From: Bradyrhizobium sp. AZCC 1693
GTDB lineage: Bacteria; Pseudomonadota; Alphaproteobacteria; Rhizobiales; Xanthobacteraceae
Direction: 5' to 3'
Assembly (NCBI RefSeq): GCF_036924745.1
Contig: NZ_JAZHSD010000001.1
Location: 4,278,001 to 4,342,000 of the forward strand
DNA length: 64,000 nucleotides
Positions 36,775 through 46,629 of this stretch are shown here, piece after piece. A program made the position numbers and the translations under genes. The notes under the pieces are model-generated. The model was not told the DNA's origin. It did no database searches and worked only from the letters and a program-made list of their open reading frames with translations. Position 1 is the first letter of the stretch. Each line of letters opens with the position of its first letter.

Positions 36775-39252
36775 TTACGTCCCGCGCGGCTTGACGCGGC
36801 GGGTCGGCAGCGCGGTAGCCGGGTCTTCCGGCCAGGGGTGGCGGGGATAGCGGCCGCGCAGGTCGGAGCGCACGGCCGCATAGCTGCCGCGCCAGAAGCC
36901 CGGAAGGTCGCGCGTCACCTGCACCGGGCGTTGCGCCGGCGACAACAATTCCAGCACCAGCGGCACCGCACCTTTGGCGATCGAGGGATGGGTGTTGAGC
37001 CCGAACAATTCCTGCAGGCGCACGGCAATGGTCGGGCCCTGCTCGGCTTCGTAGTCGATCGCCAGCATGGTGCCGGTCGGCGCTTCGAAATGCGTTGGCG
37101 CTTCGCGCTCCAGCCTTGCGCGCAACTCCCACGGCAGCAGCGTCATCAGGGCTTCCGAGAGATCGCCGGGGGAAAGGTCCTTCAGCGAGGTCTTGTCGTA
37201 GAGCGCGGGCACCAGCCAGTTTTCGCAGTCGGCGGCGAGCGCCACGTCCGACAGATCGGGCCAGCTTTCGCCTTCCACCTTGCGCAGGAAGGTGACCCGG
37301 TCGCGCCATTGCTTCAGAGATTTCGACCACGGCAGCTTGTCGAGCCCGGCGGCAATCAAGCCCGCGGCGAAGATGCGCGCGGTCTCCGCCGAGGGCGACA
37401 GCGCGATCGGCGTTTCGGACAACGTGATCGCGTGCAGCGTCCGCTTGCGGCGCGCACGCAACGCCATCGCGCCGCGATCGAACGAAATCTCTTCCGTGTT
37501 TTCGATCTGATCGGCGAAGCGCGTCTCGATATCCTCTTGCGCGATCGGTGCCGCCAGCAGAATGCGCCCCTGGGCTGCGGTGCCGGTCAGTTCGGCAACG
37601 GCGATATAGGGCGCGCGCGCCAGCGACGAGGTCTGCTCGACGGCGGCGCCGCGGCCATTGGCGAGCACGAAACTCCCATTGCCGCGGTTGCGCGCGACGC
37701 GGTCGGGGAAGGCCAGCGCCAGCATGATGCCGGTGGAGGGCGAGGCGTCCTCGCCGGGTGGCCCTTCCGTCGTCGCCACCTGCTGCGCCCAGCGCTGCGC
37801 GAGGCTGCGGGCACTGGAAGCGCGCGGCGAGCGGTCGCGGCGGAACTGGTCGAGCCTGTGATCGAGATCGACGCTGTCGCCGCCGAGGCCGCGCTCGGTC
37901 AGGATCGCCGCGATGTCGGCCGCCTCCTCGCCGGCCCCCAGCCGATGCGAGTCCACGATCATGCGCGCCAGCCGCGGCGGCAGCGCCAGTGCGCGGAGAC
38001 TCCGGCCCTCGGCGGTGATGCGGTCGTCGGTATCAAGCGCGCCGAGCTCATGCAGCAGGCCGTTGGCTTCCTTCAGCGCCGGCGCCGGTGGCGAATCGAG
38101 AAACGCCAGCGTGGCGGGATCGCGGACGCCCCATTGTGCGAGATCGAGCACCATCGAGGAGAGATCGGCTGAAAGAATTTCGGGCTGGGTGTAGGCGGCG
38201 AGCGAAGCGGTCTGCGGCTCGTCCCACAGCCGGTAGCACACGCCGGGCTCGGTGCGGCCGGCGCGGCCGCGGCGCTGATCGACTGCGGCGCGCGAGGCGC
38301 GCACGGTCTCCAGCCGGGTCAGACCGATATCGGGCTCGTAGCGCGGCACCCGCGCCAGACCGGAATCGACGACGATACGGACGCCCTCGATAGTCAGCGA
38401 GGTCTCGGCGATCGAGGTCGCCAGCACCACCTTGCGGCTTCCCTTCGGCGCCGGCGCGATGGCGCGATCCTGTACGCTCGCGTCGAGCGCGCCGAACAGC
38501 GGCACGATCTCGACACTCGCATCATGCACCCGTTCACTGAGAAAATTCTCGGTGCGGCGAATTTCGGCGGCGCCCGGCAGAAACGCCAGCACCGAGCCGG
38601 GATCGGCGCGCAGCGCGGTGGCGATCGCATCCGCCATCTGCCGCTCGATCTGCGCATCTGCCTTGCGACCGAGATAGCGCGTCTCCACCGGAAAGGCGCG
38701 GCCTTCGCTGGCAACCACCGGCGCGTCGCCGAGCAATTTGCCGACCCGCGCGCCGTCGAGCGTCGCCGACATCACCAGGATGCGCAGATCCTCGCGCAGG
38801 CCGGTCTGCGCATCGCGCGCCAGCGCCAAGCCCAGATCGGCATCGAGCGAGCGTTCGTGAAATTCGTCGAACAGCACGGCGGCGACGCCTGACAGTTCGG
38901 GATCGTCGAGAATCTGCCGCGAGAAGATGCCCTCGGTGACCACCTCGATCCGCGTCGCGCGCGATATTTTTGAGCCGAAACGGACGCGATAGCCGACGGT
39001 CTCGCCTGCGCGCTCGCCCAACGTCCGCGCCATGCGCTCGGCGCTAGCCCGGGCTGCGATGCGCCGCGGCTCCAGCATGATGATCTTTTTGCCGTTCAGC
39101 CAGGGCGCGTCGAGCAGCGCCAGCGGCACCCGCGTGGTCTTGCCGGCGCCCGGAGGGGCCACCAGCACCGCGGCATTGTTGGCCGCGAGGGTGCTCGCGA
39201 GTTCATCGAGCACCGCGTCGATCGGCAGAGGCGTGTCGAAGCTGCGGGGCAA
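36775..39252 (-). CDS. hrpB: ATP-dependent helicase HrpB
   Basis: DEAH-box helicase of 825 residues. Walker A is APPGAGKTT (32-40), the DEFH box is in VLFDEFHERSLD, SAT is in VMSATLDG and the last motif is QRRGRAGR. The C-terminal HrpB-specific region includes LPWSKSLKQWRDRV and WLVPALYD. The cellular role of HrpB is poorly defined; it resembles RNA helicases. It is flanked by family D repeats on both sides. Confidence 0.96.
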   Translation of the reverse strand: MPRSFDTPLPIDAVLDELASTLAANNAAVLVAPPGAGKTTRVPLALLDAPWLNGKKIIMLEPRRIAARASAERMARTLGERAGETVGYRVRFGSKISRATRIEVVTEGIFSRQILDDPELSGVAAVLFDEFHERSLDADLGLALARDAQTGLREDLRILVMSATLDGARVGKLLGDAPVVASEGRAFPVETRYLGRKADAQIERQMADAIATALRADPGSVLAFLPGAAEIRRTENFLSERVHDASVEIVPLFGALDASVQDRAIAPAPKGSRKVVLATSIAETSLTIEGVRIVVDSGLARVPRYEPDIGLTRLETVRASRAAVDQRRGRAGRTEPGVCYRLWDEPQTASLAAYTQPEILSADLSSMVLDLAQWGVRDPATLAFLDSPPAPALKEANGLLHELGALDTDDRITAEGRSLRALALPPRLARMIVDSHRLGAGEEAADIAAILTERGLGGDSVDLDHRLDQFRRDRSPRASSARSLAQRWAQQVATTEGPPGEDASPSTGIMLALAFPDRVARNRGNGSFVLANGRGAAVEQTSSLARAPYIAVAELTGTAAQGRILLAAPIAQEDIETRFADQIENTEEISFDRGAMALRARRKRTLHAITLSETPIALSPSAETARIFAAGLIAAGLDKLPWSKSLKQWRDRVTFLRKVEGESWPDLSDVALAADCENWLVPALYDKTSLKDLSPGDLSEALMTLLPWELRARLEREAPTHFEAPTGTMLAIDYEAEQGPTIAVRLQELFGLNTHPSIAKGAVPLVLELLSPAQRPVQVTRDLPGFWRGSYAAVRSDLRGRYPRHPWPEDPATALPTRRVKPRGT

Positions 39253-39275
39253 TTATGGCTCGCATCATTGGCGCT

Positions 39276-39417
39276 CTTCCCCTCTCCCCTTGTGGGAGAG
39301 GGTGGATCAATCGCGCGGAAGCGCGATTGAGACGGGTGAGGGGTCTGTCTCCGCGGATAGAGACCCCTCATCCGCCTTGCCTTCGGCAAGGCACCTTCTC
39401 CCACAAGGGGAGAAGGG
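39276..39417. repeat. Family D repeat with variable hairpins, copy 2
   Basis: Same frame as copy 1, but hairpin 1 has the stem TCAATCGCGC with loop GGAA (39307-39330) and hairpin 2 the stem GCCTTGCC with loop TTC (39374-39392). Stem sequences differ from copy 1 while pairing is complete. Confidence 0.93.
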
Positions 39418-39425
39418 AAGGAAGA

Positions 39426-40736
39426 TCAACTCGTCGCCCGCCCGACGCTTTCATACGTGAAGCCATGGGCCGCCATGTCTTCGGAACGATAGATGTTGCG
39501 CAAATCTACCACGACGGGCTGCGCCATCTCGCTCTTGATTCGCTCCCAATCGAGCGCGCGGTATTGCACCCACTCGGTGACGATCACCATGGCGTCCGCT
39601 CCTTTCACGCACGCATAGGGGTCGTCACAATATTCGATCTCGGGCAGCTCCTTCTTCGCCTGCTCCATACCGACCGGATCATGCGCGCGCACTTTCGCGC
39701 CCATGTCGAGCAGGCCCGTCACCAGCGGGATCGACGGCGCCTCGCGCATGTCGTCGGTATCGGGCTTGAAGGTGAGGCCGAGCACGGCCACGATCTTGCC
39801 ACGCAGGTTGCCGCCGGCGGCATTGGAAACCTTGCGCGCCATCGCCCGCTTTCTGATGTCGTTGACGCCGAGCACCGCCTCGACGATACGCAACTGCACA
39901 TCATGGTCCTGCGCGATCTTGACCAGCGCGCGGGTATCCTTCGGAAAACAGGAGCCGCCAAAGCCCGGGCCTGCGTGCAGGAATTTCGAGCCGATGCGGT
40001 TGTCGAGCCCGATGCCGCGCGCGACCTGCTGGACGTCGGCGCCGACCTTCTCCGACAGGTCGGCGATTTCGTTGATGAAGGTGATCTTGGTGGCGAGGAA
40101 TGCGTTCGCCGCGTATTTGATCAATTCCGCGGTACGCCGCGCGGTGAACATTAGAGGTGCCTGGTTGAGCGACAGCGGTCGGTAGACGTCACTGAGCACC
40201 TTGCGCCCGCGCTCGTCATCGGTACCGACCACGATGCGGTCGGGGAATTTGAAGTCGCGGATCGCAGCGCCCTCGCGCAAAAATTCCGGATTAGACGCGA
40301 CCACCACGTCAGCCGACGGATTGGCCTCAACGATCAGCCGTTCGACCTCGTCGCCGGTGCCGACCGGCACGGTCGATTTTGTCACCACCACCGTGAAGCC
40401 GGACAGCGCAGCCGCGATCTCGCGGGCGGCGCTGTAGACGTAAGTCAGGTCGGCATGGCCATCGCCGCGCCGCGACGGCGTGCCGACCGCGATGAACACG
40501 GCGTCGGCTTCCGCGACCGGCGCGGTCAGGTCGGTGGTGAAATCCAGCCGCTTGGCCTTGACGTTGGACGCCACCAGCGCATCGAGCCCGGGCTCGAAGA
40601 TCGGGATCTCGCCCCTGCGCAGGGCTTCGATCTTGCCGGCATCCTTGTCCACGCAGGTGACATGGTGACCGAAATCGGCAAAGCAGGCGCCGGATACCAG
40701 CCCCACATAGCCCGTGCCAATCATGGCGATTCGCAT
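39426..40736 (-). CDS. ugd: UDP-glucose 6-dehydrogenase
   Basis: Oxidises UDP-glucose to UDP-glucuronate for polysaccharides; 436 residues. The NAD-binding motif GTGYVG is at 7-12, the catalytic Cys263 is in GSCFPKDTRAL, and TKSTVPVGT and ASNPEFLREG are conserved. It diverges from an acyltransferase gene. With the hexose-phosphate mutase nearby it suggests exopolysaccharide precursor supply. Confidence 0.97.
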   Translation of the reverse strand: MRIAMIGTGYVGLVSGACFADFGHHVTCVDKDAGKIEALRRGEIPIFEPGLDALVASNVKAKRLDFTTDLTAPVAEADAVFIAVGTPSRRGDGHADLTYVYSAAREIAAALSGFTVVVTKSTVPVGTGDEVERLIVEANPSADVVVASNPEFLREGAAIRDFKFPDRIVVGTDDERGRKVLSDVYRPLSLNQAPLMFTARRTAELIKYAANAFLATKITFINEIADLSEKVGADVQQVARGIGLDNRIGSKFLHAGPGFGGSCFPKDTRALVKIAQDHDVQLRIVEAVLGVNDIRKRAMARKVSNAAGGNLRGKIVAVLGLTFKPDTDDMREAPSIPLVTGLLDMGAKVRAHDPVGMEQAKKELPEIEYCDDPYACVKGADAMVIVTEWVQYRALDWERIKSEMAQPVVVDLRNIYRSEDMAAHGFTYESVGRATS

Positions 40737-40916
40737 GAAAACAGTCCGTATTTGATGGTTAACGCCAATCCCGAATTCGCGGGCGTCTTAGAGCATTTTT
40801 CAGCAAAGGGGAAACCGGAAAAAGCGCAGAAAGCCGGCATGTCATTTGTATGAATAAAGGAGAAAGCAACGGATCGGGCCGAAGATGCGGCTCCATCGCG
40901 CCGAAAAGGGACACCG

Positions 40917-41969
40917 ATGACTGTAAACGGTACATCCGCCGGACCTGAGCGTTCCATCCGCATCGACTGGGTGGATTACGCCAAGGGCATCTGCATCGTC
41001 ATGGTGGTGATGATGCATTCGGTGCTGGGGGTGGAAAAGGCGGCTGGCGACACCGGTTTCATGCATGCGTTCGTCATGTTCGCGCAGCCGTTCCGGATGC
41101 CGGATTTCTTCCTGATTTCGGGCCTTTTTCTCGCCGTCGTGATCGACCGTGACTGGCGCACCTATCTCGACCGCAAGGTCCTGCACTTCGCTTACTTTTA
41201 CGTGCTGTGGATGACGATTCAGTTCGGCTTCAAGGCGCCGGGCTTCGCCGCCGAACAGGGCTGGCGCCATGTCGGCTACCTGTATCTGGAATCCTTCGTC
41301 GAGCCGTTCGGCACCTTGTGGTTCATTTATCTGTTGCCGATGTTCTTCGTTGTCACAAAACTGTCACGCGGCATCCCCGCCATGGCGATCTGGCTGGTCG
41401 CCGCGGCGCTCGAGTCGGCGCATGTCGTGACCGGCTGGACGGTGATCGACGAATTCTGTGCGCGCTTCGTCTATTTCTATTCCGGCTATCTGTTTGCTTC
41501 CTATGTGTTCGCGCTGTCGGATCGTTCGCGAGAGAAACCCGCGCTGGCGCTCGTGGGCGTCGCGCTGTGGGCGCTCGTTAACGGCGGCCTCGTGATGTCG
41601 GACTTCAGCCATTGGCCGCTGGTCTCGCTGGCGCTTGGGTTTGCGGGAGCGTGCGCCATCATCGTCATGGGCACGCTGCTGGCGCGCATGCAGTGGCTGA
41701 ACTTCCTGCGCTATTGCGGCGAACACTCCATCGTCATCTACCTCGCATTCTTCCTGCCGATGGCGGTGACCCGAACGCTGCTGCTGAAGACCGGCGTGAT
41801 CACCAATATCGGGACGATTTCCCTGATCGTCACCGTTGCGGGCGTCGTCGGTGCGGTTCTGATCTGGCGGCTGGCGCTGGCACTTCGTGCCGACTTCCTG
41901 TTCGAGCGCCCCGCCGCCTTCTGGATCGCGCCGAAAAAGGCAGCTCCGGCGCTACAGCCGGCGGAGTAG
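40917..41969 (+). CDS. Acyltransferase family membrane protein
   Basis: Integral membrane protein of 350 residues with about ten hydrophobic helices, of the acyltransferase-3/OpgC-like group. RIDWVDYAKGICIVMVVMMHS contains the conserved His of the first helix and the FRMPDFFLISGLF segment follows. Such proteins add acetyl or succinyl groups to surface polysaccharides. The proximity to UDP-glucose dehydrogenase fits that role. Confidence 0.88.
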   Translation: MTVNGTSAGPERSIRIDWVDYAKGICIVMVVMMHSVLGVEKAAGDTGFMHAFVMFAQPFRMPDFFLISGLFLAVVIDRDWRTYLDRKVLHFAYFYVLWMTIQFGFKAPGFAAEQGWRHVGYLYLESFVEPFGTLWFIYLLPMFFVVTKLSRGIPAMAIWLVAAALESAHVVTGWTVIDEFCARFVYFYSGYLFASYVFALSDRSREKPALALVGVALWALVNGGLVMSDFSHWPLVSLALGFAGACAIIVMGTLLARMQWLNFLRYCGEHSIVIYLAFFLPMAVTRTLLLKTGVITNIGTISLIVTVAGVVGAVLIWRLALALRADFLFERPAAFWIAPKKAAPALQPAE

Positions 41970-41990
41970 GTTCTGTATCCGCATCTCAGC

Positions 41991-42079
41991 TGTCATCGCC
42001 CGGCTTGACCGGGCGACCCAGGGCGCCGGGCTCCCTCAGTTGAACACGGCCGCCTCGGCGTACTGGATCACCCGCTTTC
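41991..42079. repeat. Family C palindromic repeat, copy 4, split by the IS481-type insertion
   Basis: The left arm is CGCCCGG-CTTGA-CCGGGCG as in the nuclease-bearing element. The right arm CACCCGCTTTC ends at 42079 and resumes as GAAGGCGGGTGATGACGG at 43347, so the insertion cuts it at its dyad centre. Confidence 0.88.
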
Positions 42080-43346
42080 TGTTTAGTCCGGAGACATGGC
42101 TGACACCTGTTCGGACACATCACTGACAGGTTGGTCATTGGTCAAGTCGATCGATGCGACCTGCCAACTGGCAAAGAAGATACCGTAGTGGCCGTCGCGA
42201 TCGAGCGGGCGGATGGCAAGGCGCTCGCCGACGAAGGCTTTCGGAACTTTCCAGAACTGTCCCTTGAAAGAGATGTAGCTTCGGGTCGGCGAGACGGTCC
42301 GAACCGTCTCGCCGAGGTCGTATTGCACCTCCGGAATACGGGCCGGCATCGCACGTGAACTCGGCCGAAAGCGGTCGGCGGGGACGCTCATATCGAGGCC
42401 TTGGTGAGGCCGCTCCAGATTGTAGACCATGCGCCAGGCGTCGAGGGCGCGCTGGACCTCCGGCAGGGTGCGGAAGGGGCGCATGGCAAACACTTCGGCG
42501 TTGAGGGTGCGATGGAAGCGCTCGTTCTTGCCGCGGCCCTGCGGGTGGCACGGTCTGGCATGCACCACCCTGATGCCGAGCTTGAGCAGCCACACCTTCA
42601 GCCCGGTCCAGCGACCGCCGGACGTATCACCCCAAGGTGAGCCGTTATCGATATAGAAGGCCTCCGGCAGGCCATAGCGGCGGAACGTGGCCGTCAGATG
42701 CTCCTGCACCGTGGGACGCTGCTCGTTCTCACACGCCTTCAGGCACGGGACATAGCGCGAATGATCGTCGATCACCGTCAGCGGATGGCATCGCGTCCCG
42801 TTGGCGAGTGGCATGTGGCCCTTGAAGTCCATCTGCCACAACTGATTGGGAGCTTCCTTCTCGAAGCGATGGCCTGGATTGGGCGGCGCATTCTCGCTCG
42901 GCTTGATCCGGTCGTTCCGACACAGGATCCGATGCACGGTGGACGGCACTGGCACAGCCTGCCCATTGCGCTTCAGGCAATGGGCGATCTTGCGTGCTCC
43001 CCAAGCAGGATGCTTGTCGCGCACAGTTACGACCCGCGCCTCCACGGCAGCGGCGCTGCGCTTGGGCATCCGCTTCGGACGACGGGACTGATCCGAAAGC
43101 TCCCGATCGCCGGCCTGCCATCGCCTCAGCCATTTGTAGCCCACATCAGGACTGATCCCGAACCGCCGGCAGAGCTCCCGGCGGTTCGCTCCTTCCTGCA
43201 AGGCAAGTCGCACGAACTCGCGTCGCTGATCCATTACTGACACCTCGCTCCACGGCATGGACGGCTCCCGAATCGACCAATCCAGCCAATTTTGATGTGT
43301 CAGCTATGTCTCCGAACACCCGTCAGTGATCTGTCCGGGCTAAACA
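42080..43346. mobile_element. IS481-family insertion sequence, about 1,267 bp
   Basis: The ends are TGTTTAGTCCGGA at the left and, on the minus strand, TGTTTAGCCCGGA at the right. Further in, TGTTCGGA and CACTGAC words repeat near both ends. No obvious target duplication is seen: joining the flanks gives CACCCGCTTTC plus GAAGGCGGGTG, a near-perfect palindrome. One transposase gene spans the element. Confidence 0.9.
42083..43258 (-). CDS. IS481-family transposase
   Basis: DDE transposase of 391 residues. It begins MPWSEVSVMDQRREFVRLA with a helix-turn-helix (NRRELCRRFGISPDVGYKWLRRW) and the integrase core has WQMDFKG, the second Asp in FYIDNGSPWG and the Glu in PQGRGKNERFHRTL. The C terminus has the usual extra beta domain. 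The frame is intact, so the element may be active. The stop lies inside the left terminal repeat. Confidence 0.95.
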   Translation of the reverse strand: MPWSEVSVMDQRREFVRLALQEGANRRELCRRFGISPDVGYKWLRRWQAGDRELSDQSRRPKRMPKRSAAAVEARVVTVRDKHPAWGARKIAHCLKRNGQAVPVPSTVHRILCRNDRIKPSENAPPNPGHRFEKEAPNQLWQMDFKGHMPLANGTRCHPLTVIDDHSRYVPCLKACENEQRPTVQEHLTATFRRYGLPEAFYIDNGSPWGDTSGGRWTGLKVWLLKLGIRVVHARPCHPQGRGKNERFHRTLNAEVFAMRPFRTLPEVQRALDAWRMVYNLERPHQGLDMSVPADRFRPSSRAMPARIPEVQYDLGETVRTVSPTRSYISFKGQFWKVPKAFVGERLAIRPLDRDGHYGIFFASWQVASIDLTNDQPVSDVSEQVSAMSPD

Positions 43347-43442
43347 GAAGGCGGGTGATGACGGGTGATGACGGGTGTGTATTGGGCTCAAAATCCACCT
43401 CCCAAGGCTGTCAATCCGCGCAAAAATCCCTAAATTTCGGCC

Positions 43443-46400
43443 ATGCCGAAATCAGCCCCCAAAGCCGCCACGAAACCCGCTCCCGCCGCCAAAACCCCTG
43501 CCAAGGCGCCAGCCAAAAATCCCGGCAAGGGCGACCATGTGTTCCTGGTCGACGGTTCCTCCTACATTTTCCGCGCCTATCACGCGCTGCCGCCGCTAAA
43601 CCGCAAGTCCGACGGGCTGCAGGTGAATGCCGTGCTCGGCTTCTGCAACATGCTGTGGAAGCTGCTCCGCGAGATGCCCGAGGATAACCGGCCGACGCAT
43701 CTGGCGATCGTGTTCGACAAGTCCGAGATCACGTTCCGCAACAAGCTCTATCCCGATTACAAGGCGCACCGGCCGCCGGCGCCGGACGATCTGATTCCGC
43801 AATTCGCGCTGATCCGCGAGGCGGTGCGCGCGTTCGACCTGCCCTGCCTGGAACAGGTCGGCTTCGAGGCCGACGATTTGATCGCGACCTATGTCCGCAT
43901 TGCCTGCGAGCGCGGCGCCACCGCCACCATCGTGTCCTCGGACAAGGACCTGATGCAGCTCGTGACCGATTGCGTCACCATGTACGACACCATGAAGGAC
44001 CGCCGGATCGGCATTGCCGAGGTGATCGAGAAATTCGGCGTGCCGCCGGAGAAGGTGGTCGAGGTGCAGGCGCTGGCCGGCGATTCCACCGACAACGTGC
44101 CCGGCGTACCGGGCATTGGCGTCAAGACCGCGGCGCAATTGATCATCGAGTATGGCGATCTGGAACAACTGTTGTTCCGCGCCGGCGAGATCAAGCAGCC
44201 GAAGCGGCGCGAGGCGCTGATCGAGAATGCCGAGAAGGCGCGGATTTCACGGCAGCTCGTGCTGCTCGACGACAAGGTCGATCTCGAAGTGCCGCTCGAT
44301 GACCTCGCGGTGCACGAGCCTGATGCGCGCAAGCTGATCGCGTTCCTGAAAGCGATGGAGTTCTCCACCCTCACCCGCCGTGTCGCCGAATATTCGCAGG
44401 TTGATCCCGCCGATATCGAGCCGGATGCCGGAAACAAGAGCGGCGCCAGCGTTTTCGCAGTTCCGCCTTCCGGCAAGAAACCGGAAGGATATGCCGAGGG
44501 CGCGACGCTATTTGATAGTCCGCCTGCAGGCAAAGCCGGCACTGCGCCCGGCGCCGACAAGCAGGACAAGGCCGCGAGCCACAAGGGCACGCCGATCTCG
44601 CTCGCCGCCGCCCGCGCCGAAGCCGCGCGAAAACTGCCGGTCGACCGCAGCAAATACCAGACTATCCGCAGCCTCGACGAACTCAAGGCCTGGATCGCGC
44701 GCGCCTACGACGCAGGCATCTTCGCGATCGACGCCAAATCGAACTCCGACGATCCGATGCAGGCCGACATCTGCGGCATCGCGCTAGCGCTGGCGCCGAA
44801 CGACGCCTGCTATGTGCCGCTCGCCCACAAGCAGTCCGGCGGCGGCGCAGGCCTGTTCGATGCCGGCCTCGCACCGGACCAGATCACGGCCGCTGAGGCG
44901 TTGGCGGCGCTGCAGCCGCTCCTGGAATCATCAGGCATTCTCAAGATCGGCTTCGACATCAAGTTCAACGCCGTGATGCTGGCGCAGCATGGCATCACCC
45001 TGTGCAACGTCGACGACGCGCAATTGATGTCGTACGCGCTCGACGCCGGACGCAACTCACATGCGCTGGGGTCGCTGGCCGAGCGATGGTTTGGTCATGC
45101 CGTGATCGGCGAAAGCGAGCTAATTGGCAACGGCAAGAGCAAGCTCACGTTCGACCAGGTCGCAATCGACAGGGCGACCGCCTATTCGGCCGAAAGCGCC
45201 GACGTGATCTTGAGGCTGCACCGCGTGCTGAAGCCGCGGCTCGCCGCCGAGCACATGACAACGGTCTATGAGACCCTGGAGCGGCCGCTGGTCAGCGTGC
45301 TGGCGCGGATGGAACGTCGCGGCATCTCGATCGATCGGCAGGTGCTGTCGCGGCTGTCGGGCGATTTCGCCCAGACCGCGGCGCGCGTCGAGGCCGAACT
45401 TCAACAGATCGCGGGCGAGCCGATCAATGTCGGCAGCCCCAAGCAGATCGGCGACATCATCTTCGGCAAGATGGGGATACCCGGCGGCACCAAGACCAAG
45501 ACCGGCGCGTGGTCGACCTCGGCGCAGATCCTCGACGAGCTCGCCGAACAGGGCCATGAGTTCCCGAAGAAGATCCTGGAATGGCGGCAGGTGTCGAAAC
45601 TGAAATCGACCTATACCGACGCGCTGCCGAATTACGTGCATCCGCAGACCCATCGCGTGCACACCACCTACGCGCTGGCTGCGACCACCACGGGGCGGCT
45701 GTCGTCGAACGAGCCCAATTTGCAGAACATCCCTGTACGTACCGAGGACGGCCGCAAGATCCGCCGCGCCTTTATCGCGACGCCCGGCCACAAGCTGGTG
45801 TCGGCGGACTATTCGCAGATCGAATTGCGGCTATTGGCCGAGATCGCCGACATCCCCGTGCTGAAGCAGGCGTTCCGCGACGGGCTCGATATTCACGCCA
45901 TGACGGCATCCGAAATGTTCGGCGTACCGATCAAGGACATGCCGGGCGAGGTGCGCCGCCGCGCCAAAGCGATCAATTTCGGCATCATCTACGGCATCTC
46001 GGCGTTCGGCCTCGCCAACCAGCTCGGCATCGCCCGCGAGGAAGCCTCCGCCTACATCAAGAAATATTTTGAACGATTCCCCGGCATCCGCGCCTATATG
46101 GATGAGACGCGGGATTTCTGCCGCAGCAACGGCTATGTCACGACGCTGTTTGGGCGGAAGATGTACTACCCCGACATCAAGGCCTCCAACGCGTCGGTCC
46201 GCTCCTTCAACGAGCGCGCGTCGATCAATGCGCGCCTGCAAGGCACCGCCGCCGACATCATCCGCCGCGCCATGATCCGGATGGAAGACGCGCTGGCGGA
46301 GAAGAAACTATCGGCGCAGATGCTGCTGCAGGTGCATGACGAACTGATCTTCGAGGTGCCCGACAACGAGGTGGCGGCGACGCTGCCGGTGGTGCAGCAC

Positions 46401-46493
46401 GTGATGCAGGACGCACCGTTCCCCGCGGTGGTGCTGTCGCTGCCGCTGCAGGTGGATGCGCGGGCCGCGAACAACTGGGACGAGGCGCATTGA
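43443..46493 (+). CDS. polA: DNA polymerase I, with a degenerate proofreading domain
   Basis: Protein of 1,016 residues. After a basic Ala/Pro/Lys tail (1-30) comes the 5' nuclease domain (HVFLVDGSSYIFRAY, DKDLMQLV). The 3'-5' domain (about 415-600) has lost its metal ligands: motif I is Asp430-Ala-Lys432, motif II ends in Asn509 and motif III is Tyr581 with Ser585. The polymerase domain is intact: DYSQIELRLLAEI, RRRAKAINFGIIYG and LLQVHDELIFEV. It should fill gaps and process Okazaki fragments without proofreading. The Gly/Ala/Pro-rich linker at about 335-395 is long. Confidence 0.97.
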   Translation: MPKSAPKAATKPAPAAKTPAKAPAKNPGKGDHVFLVDGSSYIFRAYHALPPLNRKSDGLQVNAVLGFCNMLWKLLREMPEDNRPTHLAIVFDKSEITFRNKLYPDYKAHRPPAPDDLIPQFALIREAVRAFDLPCLEQVGFEADDLIATYVRIACERGATATIVSSDKDLMQLVTDCVTMYDTMKDRRIGIAEVIEKFGVPPEKVVEVQALAGDSTDNVPGVPGIGVKTAAQLIIEYGDLEQLLFRAGEIKQPKRREALIENAEKARISRQLVLLDDKVDLEVPLDDLAVHEPDARKLIAFLKAMEFSTLTRRVAEYSQVDPADIEPDAGNKSGASVFAVPPSGKKPEGYAEGATLFDSPPAGKAGTAPGADKQDKAASHKGTPISLAAARAEAARKLPVDRSKYQTIRSLDELKAWIARAYDAGIFAIDAKSNSDDPMQADICGIALALAPNDACYVPLAHKQSGGGAGLFDAGLAPDQITAAEALAALQPLLESSGILKIGFDIKFNAVMLAQHGITLCNVDDAQLMSYALDAGRNSHALGSLAERWFGHAVIGESELIGNGKSKLTFDQVAIDRATAYSAESADVILRLHRVLKPRLAAEHMTTVYETLERPLVSVLARMERRGISIDRQVLSRLSGDFAQTAARVEAELQQIAGEPINVGSPKQIGDIIFGKMGIPGGTKTKTGAWSTSAQILDELAEQGHEFPKKILEWRQVSKLKSTYTDALPNYVHPQTHRVHTTYALAATTTGRLSSNEPNLQNIPVRTEDGRKIRRAFIATPGHKLVSADYSQIELRLLAEIADIPVLKQAFRDGLDIHAMTASEMFGVPIKDMPGEVRRRAKAINFGIIYGISAFGLANQLGIAREEASAYIKKYFERFPGIRAYMDETRDFCRSNGYVTTLFGRKMYYPDIKASNASVRSFNERASINARLQGTAADIIRRAMIRMEDALAEKKLSAQMLLQVHDELIFEVPDNEVAATLPVVQHVMQDAPFPAVVLSLPLQVDARAANNWDEAH

Positions 46494-46500
46494 GTTGCTC

Positions 46501-46627
46501 TGTCATCAACCGCGACCGGGCGATCCAGTATTCCAGAGCACGAAGTGTGAGGGGCAGCTCGTGCCGCATTGACTACGCTTCATCGGCTGGGCCGCGGCGT
46601 ACTGGGCGGATTCAACCGGTCGTCGCA
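46501..46627. repeat. Family C palindromic repeat, copy 5, degenerate
   Basis: The left arm TCATCAACCGCGACCGGGCGATCC followed by AGTATTCCAGAGC, and the right part GCCGCGGCGTACTGG, mark the family. Stems are imperfect. It abuts the LysE remnant and may have replaced the missing part of that gene. Confidence 0.75.
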
Positions 46628-46629
46628 AC

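Noticed and set aside
36838..38172. 444-codon frame antisense to hrpB
   Set aside because: Shadow frame; hrpB has all helicase motifs on the other strand.
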